DNA of 64,000 bases from Paenibacillus sp. 19GGS1-52 (lineage in GTDB: Bacteria; Bacillota; Bacilli; Paenibacillales; Paenibacillaceae), in assembly GCF_022369515.1 (NCBI RefSeq), contig NZ_CP059724.1, forward strand, positions 5,022,001-5,086,000, written 5' to 3'. Positions 1 to 6,951 of this stretch are shown in pieces. Every line of letters begins with the position of its first letter. Position 1 is the first letter of the stretch. Made by a program: the position numbers and the translations under genes. The notes beneath the pieces were generated by a model. It saw only the letters and a program-made list of their open reading frames with translations. It was not told the origin of the DNA and ran no database searches.

Positions 1-534
1 ATATGCATCGAAGAAGCCCTTGGGGCGGACCGGAAACCAAACCGGATTCCCCTTCGCATCTGTAATTTGCTTCATTCTTTCGAGAACGCCAGCATCACTG
101 CGCACCGAACTCGTACCTGTTGATTTATAAGACTCAGCATCAACTAGACTTTTGGCTACCAGCCGGATACCGAACAGTCGCTCATCCGAACCTTTTACCG
201 AATCCAGCTTTCTGCGTATCCGATCTTCGGCCGCGGTCTTAGCCACCGTAGTGGCTCCAGAACTATTAACAGCCTCCATATCGGCCTTCAATACGGGATC
301 CACAGCAAATTGTCTGGAAAGTGCTTCATATTCAGCAAGCAGAAAATCAAGTTTATCCGCTGCCTGCAGCGCAGATTGTGATGATGCCGTGGCTACCTCA
401 TCCGTAATGATCCCTTTGGCTGCATAATATGAAGTCAAACCCAGCACGGAGGTTAGAAGCACTATGGTACAGAACAAAATAACGAACAGCTTTACGCCAA
501 CTGATCTGAAATGGTAAGTCCGTAACCGTCTCAT
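1..534 (-). CDS. Methyl-accepting chemotaxis protein-like receptor, N-terminal part (cut by left edge)
   Basis: An open frame runs from an ATG at 534 on the minus strand to the window edge, giving the first 178 residues of a longer protein. GAGGAGAT lies just upstream as ribosome site. A basic N-terminus (MRRLRTYHFRSVGVK) precedes one hydrophobic segment at about residues 14-36, followed by a hydrophilic, helix-rich segment (DKLDFLLAEYEALSRQ) as expected for the extracytoplasmic sensor of a chemoreceptor. The signalling domain lies outside the window, so a histidine kinase or diguanylate cyclase cannot be excluded. It follows malG on the same strand with about 90 bases between, so it may sense the sugars handled by the importer; that link is inference. 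Confidence 0.6.
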   Translation of the reverse strand, partial: MRRLRTYHFRSVGVKLFVILFCTIVLLTSVLGLTSYYAAKGIITDEVATASSQSALQAADKLDFLLAEYEALSRQFAVDPVLKADMEAVNSSGATTVAKTAAEDRIRRKLDSVKGSDERLFGIRLVAKSLVDAESYKSTGTSSVRSDAGVLERMKQITDAKGNPVWFPVRPKGFFDAY

Positions 535-626
535 TATTCTATCTCCTCATACAAAATAAAGGCACAGCCCCTCCCATAATGCGTAAGGCTGTACCCAGTT
601 TAAACTGTGAAGCATAAAGCTGACAA

Positions 627-1472
627 TTATCCTTTGCTGGCGCCTGCAGTCAAGCCGTCTACAAGCAAACGCTGCAGGAAAATGAACAGAATCATAATCG
701 GTACAGCAATCAAAACAGCACCTGCCGCAAAAAGTGTGAAGTTGGTGTTCTGGTTACCATTAACCATATCCCACATCCCGACCGCAACGGTCCAATTCTC
801 TTTGGACCGCAAGATGAGCCGGGCAAAGATGAAATCCACCCATGGACCGACAAACTGAGTCAGTGCCATATAGGTGATCATCGGACGTGACAAGGGCAGA
901 ATAATCCGCATAAATATGCCAAAATTACTCGCCCCATCAATTCGGGCCGCCTCATCCAGCGAGCGGGGAATGGTATCGAGAAAGCCTTTAGCGATAAACG
1001 TTCCACCTAGTGGCGCACCCGATGCATACACGATGATCAGTGCCAAATGCGTATCCAGCAGATGAAATTCTTTTAGCAGCAGATAAATTGCAATCATACT
1101 CATAAAGCCGGGGAACATCCCCAGGATCAGGACCGTCGACAGTGCCGTTTTACGCGCCTTAAAGCGGAATCTGGACACCGCGTAGCTTGTCAGCAGTGTT
1201 AGTACCACGCCGATAAGCATGGAGCAGATCGCGATCTTAAGTGTATTGGCATACCAGGTTCCAAACATATAGACCGGTGAAGTAAACAGTTCCCTAAAAT
1301 GGTCGAATGTGAAATGATCAGGAATCAGCGTCTTGCTGTACAGGGATTTACCGGGCCGGAAGGACGCCAAAAGAATCCATAAGGCCGGGTACAGCGCAGC
1401 TATTGCTAGTCCTATTAATACAATGTAACTACCTGTTAAGCGAATAAGGTTAGCGAGTTTGCGTCCGCTCAT
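627..1472 (-). CDS. malG: Maltodextrin ABC transporter permease MalG/MdxG
   Basis: Inner-membrane permease of a CUT1 carbohydrate importer, 281 residues, the usual length for MalG. It has an N-terminal membrane helix and about five more. The cytoplasmic EAA loop that docks the ATPase reads EAARIDGASNFGIFMRI near residues 170-186. The ATG overlaps the malF stop by four bases (ATGA), so translation is probably coupled. It forms an importer with MalF and MalE; no MalK-type ATPase gene is in the window, so a shared ATPase (MsmX type) is implied. The C-terminus (DGLTAGASKG) is typical of MalG proteins. Sugar specificity is inferred from the flanking amylase and maltose phosphorylase genes. Confidence 0.93.
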   Translation of the reverse strand: MSGRKLANLIRLTGSYIVLIGLAIAALYPALWILLASFRPGKSLYSKTLIPDHFTFDHFRELFTSPVYMFGTWYANTLKIAICSMLIGVVLTLLTSYAVSRFRFKARKTALSTVLILGMFPGFMSMIAIYLLLKEFHLLDTHLALIIVYASGAPLGGTFIAKGFLDTIPRSLDEAARIDGASNFGIFMRIILPLSRPMITYMALTQFVGPWVDFIFARLILRSKENWTVAVGMWDMVNGNQNTNFTLFAAGAVLIAVPIMILFIFLQRLLVDGLTAGASKG

Positions 1473-2782
1473 TGGATCATGTCCTCCTCTTTAAATGATT
1501 TGGTCCGGCGGTAATTGTACAGGGAGAAAGAAGCTATAATCACAAAGATAATGATCCCTATGGCCGAGGCCATGCTGTATTTGTTCTGATCCAGCGTCAA
1601 TTTGTACAGCCAGGTTACCAGCAGGTCCGTCGAACCCGCATATTGATAATCCCCATTGACCGGGTTACCTCCGGTTAACAGGAAGATGGCATTAAAGTTA
1701 TTAATATTGCCGGCAAACTGCGTAATTAGGGTTGGTGCGGTTGAGAACAACACCAGTGGCAGGGTTACAATTCTGAACTTTTGGTAAGCAGAAGCTCCAT
1801 CCACCTCGGCTGCTTCATACATATCCCGGGGAATTGTAGTGAGCACACCCATGATAAGCAACATCGATACAGGAATACCAACCCACATGTTAACGACAAT
1901 AACCGTAACCTTAGCCCATACCGGATCAGTCAGCCAAGGCAACCCGCCCAGTCCGAAATATCCCATATACTGGTTGATCGGTCCGAATTGACCGTTGAAC
2001 AAATTGCGCATGAGCAAGAGAGAGATTAGCTGGGGTATAGCATAAGGTACAATCAGGAGCGCTCTCCAAACACCCTTGAAGCGGATACCTTTCTGACTAA
2101 TCAGTAGCGCAACCAACAAACCGCCGAAATAAGTGGTTATCGTAGATAGAACCGCCCAGACAATGGTCCAGGTTAGTACACCATAGAAGGTATGGCTCCA
2201 TGTCTTGAGCACAAGCAAATTGCGGAAGGTCTGAAACCCGACCCAATCCACCAGCTTGGCTGGCGGCATATGATCCGGCGCGGAATAGTTCGTAAACGCC
2301 AGCATGATCATGAAGATAATCGGCATAACGGTAAAGAACAATATACCAATACCCGGCAGGATCAAGAAGGTCTGGGCAAATTTATAATCCAGAATATAAC
2401 GAACCGTTTTGGGGAACGAATTCGCTTGAAGACCGGCTTCGCGTTCTGCACCGATCTTGTAAGCATCTTTAATGTTCATGTACCAAGCGATTACAATGAT
2501 TATAAGAATAAGAACGGTGATTAAGCTCTGAATCAATATGTAAATGGAGTGGTCACCCGTGACCATTTTGGCGATGCCATTCACTTTTTTCAGTTTGCTT
2601 GGGGTATCTCCTAACGATAGCAAGCCCCATACCGCTCTACCGAGATTCCCGATAAAATAATAAAGTGCTACAGCCTCTACGGCTAGAAAAATTAAACCTT
2701 TAATGAATTGGCGGTTATATATTTGTCCCAATCCCATAAATATCGTTGACAGTATTGCGGCTCTCTTACGGTGTCGCTGCAT
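1469..2782 (-). CDS. malF: Maltodextrin ABC transporter permease MalF/MdxF
   Basis: Permease partner of MalG, about 437 residues with some eight membrane helices. The frame is open to an ATG at 2815, but the ATG at 2782 (MQRHRKRAAILS) has GGAAGGGAA directly upstream and gives the usual basic start, so it is preferred. The N-terminal part has two hydrophobic segments and a long loop before the transporter core. The EAA loop reads EAAEVDGASAYQKFRIV around residues 327-343. It lies between malE and malG in one transcription unit; a stem-loop separates it from malE, while it overlaps malG by four bases. Confidence 0.92.
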   Translation of the reverse strand: MQRHRKRAAILSTIFMGLGQIYNRQFIKGLIFLAVEAVALYYFIGNLGRAVWGLLSLGDTPSKLKKVNGIAKMVTGDHSIYILIQSLITVLILIIIVIAWYMNIKDAYKIGAEREAGLQANSFPKTVRYILDYKFAQTFLILPGIGILFFTVMPIIFMIMLAFTNYSAPDHMPPAKLVDWVGFQTFRNLLVLKTWSHTFYGVLTWTIVWAVLSTITTYFGGLLVALLISQKGIRFKGVWRALLIVPYAIPQLISLLLMRNLFNGQFGPINQYMGYFGLGGLPWLTDPVWAKVTVIVVNMWVGIPVSMLLIMGVLTTIPRDMYEAAEVDGASAYQKFRIVTLPLVLFSTAPTLITQFAGNINNFNAIFLLTGGNPVNGDYQYAGSTDLLVTWLYKLTLDQNKYSMASAIGIIIFVIIASFSLYNYRRTKSFKEEDMIQ

Positions 2783-2820
2783 TTCCCTTCCGTTCTCCTC
2801 TCCACGCAAAATCATAAAAA

Positions 2821-2848
2821 CCGCCAGCCGCTAACCATGCGGCGGGCG
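2821..2848 (-). repeat. Stem-loop in the malE-malF gap
   Basis: A GC-rich inverted repeat (GCCGC..GCGGC core, extended by flanking CGCC/GGCG) lies in the short gap between the malE stop and the malF start. No T-run follows on the minus strand, so it looks like an RNA-processing or stabilising hairpin, or a weak attenuator, that would keep binding-protein mRNA more abundant than permease mRNA, as known for the E. coli malE-malF gap. Confidence 0.55.
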
Positions 2849-2892
2849 ATTGTGATTTCACTATATGCTGTTACTGCCTTGTTCCAACAGTG

Positions 2893-4236
2893 TTATTGAG
2901 CTGCTGCACCGTTGTTCAAATCCTTGATTTGTTCAACCGCTTTTTCCATCGCGGCTTTAGGGTCAGCATTGTTGTCCCAAATTTCTGGAAGTGCTGCATT
3001 TACAGGACTCCATACATTGCCCATTTCAGGAATGGAAGGCATCGGTTGGGAGTTCTTCGCTTGTTCTGCAAAAGCCGATACGAACGGATCACCAGTGATT
3101 TGTGGATCTTTAAGGGCTTCGTTATTCGTCGGAATCGATCCAATCGTCTTGTTCAGCAGAAGCTGCGCTTCTTTGCTGGAAGCAAAATGTGCATATAATT
3201 TAGCTGCATTCGGATATTGAGAATACGCATTAACCCCAAAGATTTTGATACCTGAGAACGTAATTGCCGGTTTACCGTCAATTGTTGGGATAGGAGCGAT
3301 ACCGAGGTTGTCGCCCAGTGCTTCTTTGTAGCCAGCCAGCTCCCAAGGACCAGTAATATCCATAGCTACGTCACCCGTGTTGAACAAACTGCGTTTGATA
3401 TCAGCATTGATATCGCCGCTCTTGATTGGCAATACTTCTTTCAACTTAACAAAAGTTTTCAAGCCTTGAATAGCACCGTCTGTTGTCAAGCCGATATCAT
3501 CTTTGTTCGTACCGTTATCGCCGAAGAGATATCCGCCACCAGTAGCGATGAAAGGATAGTCGTAGTACATGTTGCCGACTTCCCACATAATTCCGTATCT
3601 GTTCTTGGATTTATCAGTGAACGTTTTGCTGAAAGCAATTACGTCATCGAAGGATTTTGGAGCTTCTTTTACTAAAGATTTATTGTAGTACAGGGCATAA
3701 GTTTCAGCCGCTCTAGGGTAACCGTACAATTCACCATCATATGAAGAACCTACGATAGAAGCTTCAGTGTTATCAGCTTTCGTCTGTTCACCGAAGATAT
3801 CATTTGGAAGAAGCAAGCTTGCACTTGCAGCTTTACCCAAGTTATCATGCGGAATTAGAACAACGTCTGCTGCCAAGCCCGAAGGACCATCCTGAGAAAG
3901 CTTAGTCACTTGATCCGGTGGTGCTACTTCTTCAATCTTTACTGGAACATTATATTTTGCGGTAAACTGCTTGGAGATTTCTTCAGCGAAAGGTCTTTCT
4001 TCTTTACTTTCCCAGACGGTCAGCGTTGCGCCGTCTTCCGGTACAATTTCATCTGCTGCTGTGGAGCTGACGTTGTTAGTGCCTGCATTGTCTGTTGTTG
4101 CATTGTCTGCAGGTGCATTTGTGGCGTTCGCTGCGTTACCCCCGTTGTTATTCGCATTGTTGTTGGAGCCGCACGCTGTAATGGACAGAGCCATAGAGAA
4201 CGCTGCGGTGAGAACCATGAGTTTTTTCAACTTCAT
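2893..4236 (-). CDS. malE: Maltodextrin-binding lipoprotein MalE/MdxE
   Basis: Extracellular solute-binding lipoprotein, 447 residues from the ATG at 4236, which has TTAGGAGGGG upstream; ten extra N-terminal codons are open but lack a ribosome site. Signal peptide MKLKKLMVLTAAFSMALS is followed by the lipobox ITAC, with the lipidated Cys near residue 22. A low-complexity N/A/T linker of about 45 residues tethers the mature domain to the membrane. The binding domain has the family 1 pattern (LTVWESKEERPFAEEISKQF, later GDVAMDITGPWEL). It captures maltodextrins for MalF/MalG. The promoter and three operator-like sites upstream suggest LacI/CcpA control. Confidence 0.93.
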   Translation of the reverse strand: MKLKKLMVLTAAFSMALSITACGSNNNANNNGGNAANATNAPADNATTDNAGTNNVSSTAADEIVPEDGATLTVWESKEERPFAEEISKQFTAKYNVPVKIEEVAPPDQVTKLSQDGPSGLAADVVLIPHDNLGKAASASLLLPNDIFGEQTKADNTEASIVGSSYDGELYGYPRAAETYALYYNKSLVKEAPKSFDDVIAFSKTFTDKSKNRYGIMWEVGNMYYDYPFIATGGGYLFGDNGTNKDDIGLTTDGAIQGLKTFVKLKEVLPIKSGDINADIKRSLFNTGDVAMDITGPWELAGYKEALGDNLGIAPIPTIDGKPAITFSGIKIFGVNAYSQYPNAAKLYAHFASSKEAQLLLNKTIGSIPTNNEALKDPQITGDPFVSAFAEQAKNSQPMPSIPEMGNVWSPVNAALPEIWDNNADPKAAMEKAVEQIKDLNNGAAAQ

Positions 4237-4297
4237 TAATTTAACCCCTCCTAATTTGACAAACAAATATTATGTAGCACTGCCATACAGAGACTTG

Positions 4298-4311
4298 CGC
4301 AAACGATTTCA
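4298..4311. promoter_or_regulatory. cre/LacI-type operator in the malE leader
   Basis: CGCAAACGATTTCA matches the cre consensus TGNAANCGNTNNCA at all fixed bases but the first. It lies about 60 bases upstream of the malE ATG, inside the predicted transcript, where a bound repressor would act as a roadblock. Confidence 0.55.
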
Positions 4312-4376
4312 GAAGAGATCAAAAAAATATTGATTCTATCTTTGTTCACTTCCATATTCCGCTTCAGCAAGTTCTA

Positions 4377-4390
4377 GAAAGCGCTTCATT
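4377..4390. promoter_or_regulatory. Operator-like site near the malE start point
   Basis: The sequence contains the palindrome AAGCGCTT within AGAAAGCGCTTCAT, a CG-centred cre-like site just downstream of the predicted malE transcription start. Weaker match than its neighbours. Confidence 0.4.
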
Positions 4391-4399
4391 CATGAATAC

Positions 4400-4428
4400 A
4401 TCATACAACAGTAATCTTTGATTGTAAA
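4400..4428 (-). promoter_or_regulatory. Sigma-A promoter of malEFG
   Basis: On the minus strand TTTACA (-35, 4423-4428) and TATGAT (-10, 4400-4405) are spaced by 17 bases, giving a start near 4393. The -35 box overlaps the operator at 4425-4438, so repressor binding should block RNA polymerase. Confidence 0.65.
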
Positions 4429-4438
4429 AACGTTTGCA
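4425..4438. promoter_or_regulatory. LacI/CcpA-type operator over the malE -35 box
   Basis: TAAAAACGTTTGCA matches TGNAANCGNTNNCA with one mismatch and lies within a wider imperfect palindrome (TGT..AAACGTTT..ACA, 4423-4440). Confidence 0.65.
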
Positions 4439-4672
4439 CATAGTTTATTTGGCCGTATTCCTTAAAAAACTCATTAAAACAGTCCATTATCTCGTTATTT
4501 CACACGATATTTCTAATTTACGTGTACTTTTAGCGACCGCCAACAAAAGTAAGCGCTTTATAAGTCCTTTTTCAAACCCAAAAGCGCTAATTAATGGCAT
4601 TACCTGCCTTTCGAATACATAAATCGCACCTTAGACGATGTCGAAATTTGCGCAACTGTTTGTACAAAACTA

Positions 4673-4701
4673 TTGAACCCGTCAATATTCCGTGCTATAA
4701 T
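4673..4701 (+). promoter_or_regulatory. Sigma-A promoter for the amylase leader transcript
   Basis: TTGAAC (4673-4678) and TATAAT (4696-4701) are spaced by exactly 17 bases. A start near 4708 would give a leader of about 420 nt before the amylase start at 5126. Confidence 0.65.
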
Positions 4702-4788
4702 CCAAAACGTCAAGGTTTACACCCTATACAGCACACTGACAACTCAGCCTCTGCTTCATATAACTAAAAGGCAATGTTACTTATGATA

Positions 4789-4831
4789 GGTACAACCTCG
4801 GCCCGTTTCATAGCTGCAGTTGTGCCTTTTT
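4789..4831 (+). terminator. Intrinsic-terminator-like hairpin inside the amylase leader
   Basis: GGTACAAC (4789-4796) pairs with GTTGTGCC (4819-4826; one G-U) and is followed directly by five T. AAAAGGCA (4766-4773) can pair with TGCCTTTT (4823-4830), which takes over the 3' arm and U-run, so a competing fold exists. This is consistent with transcription attenuation or with a short RNA ending here. Confidence 0.45.
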
Positions 4832-4893
4832 GCTGTGGGTAGAATTTCAGTTAAAGATCTCATTATCCCATTTATTCAAAGATTTAATCGTAA

Positions 4894-4936
4894 CTGTTGC
4901 ACCGCATTTTGTGCAACAGAGCACAAAATGCGATGC
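4894..4936 (+). promoter_or_regulatory. Two mutually exclusive hairpins in the amylase leader
   Basis: Stem A pairs CTGTTGCAC (4894-4902) with GTGCAACAG (4911-4919), nine perfect pairs. Stem B pairs CGCATTTTGTGC (4903-4914) with GCACAAAATGCG (4921-4932), twelve perfect pairs. Both use 4911-4914, so only one can form at a time, as in a switch. No known riboswitch class was recognised. Confidence 0.5.
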
Positions 4937-4962
4937 ACGAGCGAAAATGGCTCATTAAAAGC

Positions 4963-5110
4963 GCAAATGCATGCCAACAAAACTTAAGACAATGCTTACG
5001 AAGTAGTTTTGCGAAGTAATATCTCAAGAAGCAAATGCTAACAAAACTTAGACAATGCTTACGAAGTAGTTTTGCGAAGTAATCCAATGAAGCAAATGCT
5101 AACAAAACTT
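4963..5110 (+). repeat. Tandem leader repeat (two and a half units)
   Basis: A unit of about 61-68 bases containing GCAAATGC, ACAAAACTT, GACAATGCTTACGAAGTAG and TTTTGCGAAGTAAT occurs starting at 4963 and 5031, with a partial third unit at 5092 ending at the ribosome site. Within each full unit CAAAACT and AGTTTTG can pair. A related copy sits before pgmB at 16255-16360. Short ORFs across it have repetitive translations and are not believed. Confidence 0.7.
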
Positions 5111-5125
5111 TTAGGAGGAATCATC

Positions 5126-6871
5126 ATGTTACTAGAAGCTGTATATCATCGCCCGCGCTTAAATTGGTCTTATGCCTACAATGAAAGCACAATTCATCTG
5201 CGCCTGCGTGCAAAAAAGGGAGATTTGACCGAAGTATTCGCTTGGGCTGGAGACAAATATGCCTGGGATGCTACTAAAGAGCTGATTCCGATGACCCTCT
5301 TTACCTCAGATGCGATGTTTGACTATTGGGAATGTGAGTCCGTCCCTTTGCACCGCCGCCTGAAATATGGTTTCCTGCTGCAAAAGGACAACGAACGCAT
5401 CTGGATGACCGAAAGTGACTTCCAGCCCAATCGTCCGGAGAATCCGTATCGACTGTTTGAGTTCCCTTATATTAACCGCGGGGATGTATTCACTCCACCG
5501 GCTTGGGTAAAGGATGCTATCTTTTATCAGATTTTCCCTGAACGCTTTGCAAATGGCGACCCGAGCCTTAACCCCGAAAATGTGCTTCCTTGGGGCGGGA
5601 CGCCTACGCCGGACAATTTCTTTGGTGGCGACCTGCAGGGAGTCATTGACCATTTGGATCATCTTAGCGAGCTAGGCATCACAGGCATCTATTTCACACC
5701 AATATTTACTGCTACAACCAATCACAAGTATGATACGGAAGATTACATGGCTGTGGACCCGCACTTCGGTGATGCACAGACGCTGAAAAAGCTTGTCGAC
5801 GCCTGCCACGAACGAGGTATCCGCGTGCTGCTGGACGCTGTATTCAACCATTCCGGCAAAACCTTTGCACCGTTTGTAGATGTTCAGGAAAAGGGCGACG
5901 CTTCACCCTATAAGAACTGGTTCCATATCCGCAAGCTTCCGCTTGAGGTTATAGACGGCATCCCGACTTATGATGCCTTTGCTTTTGAACCACTGATGCC
6001 AAAGCTGAACACTGAACGCCCAGAGGTCAAACAATATTTGCTGGAAGTAGCCGAATACTGGATTAAGGAAATCGGCATCGATGGCTGGCGTCTGGACGTC
6101 GCCAATGAAGTGGATCATGAGTTCTGGCGGGAATTCCGCAGAGTGGTGAAACGTGTGAATCCTGAGGCTTATATTCTGGGTGAAATCTGGCATGATTCGG
6201 CTCCTTGGTTAGAGGGAGACAAGTTCGACGCAGTGATGAATTATCCATTTACTGATGCAGTGCTCGACTTCTTTGTCTATGGTACCATCGACGCCGAAGG
6301 GTTTGCGAACTCCATTGGCAAACAGCTGTCGCGCTATCCACTGCAAGCAAGTGAGGTTGCTTTCAACCTGCTTGATAGCCATGATACTCCGCGTTTATTA
6401 ACTCTGGCCAACGGGGATAAGAATAAGCTGAAGCTTGCTGCGTTATTCCAGTTCACTTTTATGGGCACACCGTGCATCTATTATGGCGATGAAATCGGCA
6501 TGGATGGAGACGGAGACCCTGGCTGCCGCAAATGCATGGAGTGGAACCCAGAGAAGCAGGATCGGGACCTCTTCAGCTACTACCGTAGGCTGATCGCTAT
6601 CCGCAACAGTCACCCGGCGCTACGCACTGGCACATTCAACTTCCTTGAGGCAGGACAGCAGGGCAGCAAGCTGGCTTACGAGCGCCGGCTAGGTGATGAT
6701 GTTGTAGTGGTGCTCATCAACACTGAAGAAACAGCTCAAACATTCCGCATTGACGTCGAAGAAGTTCACTGGGAGAATGTGTTCACAGGCGACTCCTTAC
6801 GAACGGAGCGCGGCAAACTAGCCGTTAAACTTCCGGGTTACGGATCTGCCGTGCTTAAGGCAATCCTTTAA
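5126..6871 (+). CDS. Maltogenic amylase / neopullulanase / cyclomaltodextrinase (GH13_20)
   Basis: Cytosolic alpha-glucan hydrolase, 581 residues; no signal peptide. The ATG at 5126 follows TTAGGAGGAATCATC; an upstream in-frame ATG at 5072 lies inside the leader repeat and is rejected. Residues about 1-120 resemble the CBM34 N-domain of this subfamily, followed by the GH13 barrel. Conserved blocks: DAVFNH (237-242), MPKLN (291-295, the subfamily mark), RLDVANEVD with nucleophile D324, GEIWHD with acid/base E353, and LLDSHDTPR with D420. The spacing equals that of Thermus maltogenic amylase (D328/E357/D424). It should cleave imported maltodextrins, cyclodextrins and pullulan fragments; these three activities cannot be told apart from sequence. 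It is divergent from malE and convergent with the amylopullulanase. Confidence 0.92.
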   Translation: MLLEAVYHRPRLNWSYAYNESTIHLRLRAKKGDLTEVFAWAGDKYAWDATKELIPMTLFTSDAMFDYWECESVPLHRRLKYGFLLQKDNERIWMTESDFQPNRPENPYRLFEFPYINRGDVFTPPAWVKDAIFYQIFPERFANGDPSLNPENVLPWGGTPTPDNFFGGDLQGVIDHLDHLSELGITGIYFTPIFTATTNHKYDTEDYMAVDPHFGDAQTLKKLVDACHERGIRVLLDAVFNHSGKTFAPFVDVQEKGDASPYKNWFHIRKLPLEVIDGIPTYDAFAFEPLMPKLNTERPEVKQYLLEVAEYWIKEIGIDGWRLDVANEVDHEFWREFRRVVKRVNPEAYILGEIWHDSAPWLEGDKFDAVMNYPFTDAVLDFFVYGTIDAEGFANSIGKQLSRYPLQASEVAFNLLDSHDTPRLLTLANGDKNKLKLAALFQFTFMGTPCIYYGDEIGMDGDGDPGCRKCMEWNPEKQDRDLFSYYRRLIAIRNSHPALRTGTFNFLEAGQQGSKLAYERRLGDDVVVVLINTEETAQTFRIDVEEVHWENVFTGDSLRTERGKLAVKLPGYGSAVLKAIL

Positions 6872-6896
6872 GAAACAACATGATTCCATACCAAAA

Positions 6897-6929
6897 AAAC
6901 GGCACTCTTCATCGCGAAGAGTGCCGTTT
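6897..6929. terminator. Bidirectional terminator between the amylase and amylopullulanase genes
   Basis: AAACGGCACTCTTC pairs perfectly with GAAGAGTGCCGTTT around the loop ATCGC. A-rich and T-rich flanks serve both convergent genes. Confidence 0.85.
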
Positions 6930-6951
6930 CTATTCTTACATGTTTACTTGT

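Noticed and set aside
564..592. ACAGCC/GGCTGT inverted repeat between malG and the chemoreceptor-like gene as a terminator
   Set aside because: Only six pairs with a 17-base loop and a weak T-run; too poor to call.
4884..5105. 73-residue minus-strand frame with repeated LLRKHCL
   Set aside because: It is the translation of the leader repeat, with no ribosome site; the repeat explains the pattern.
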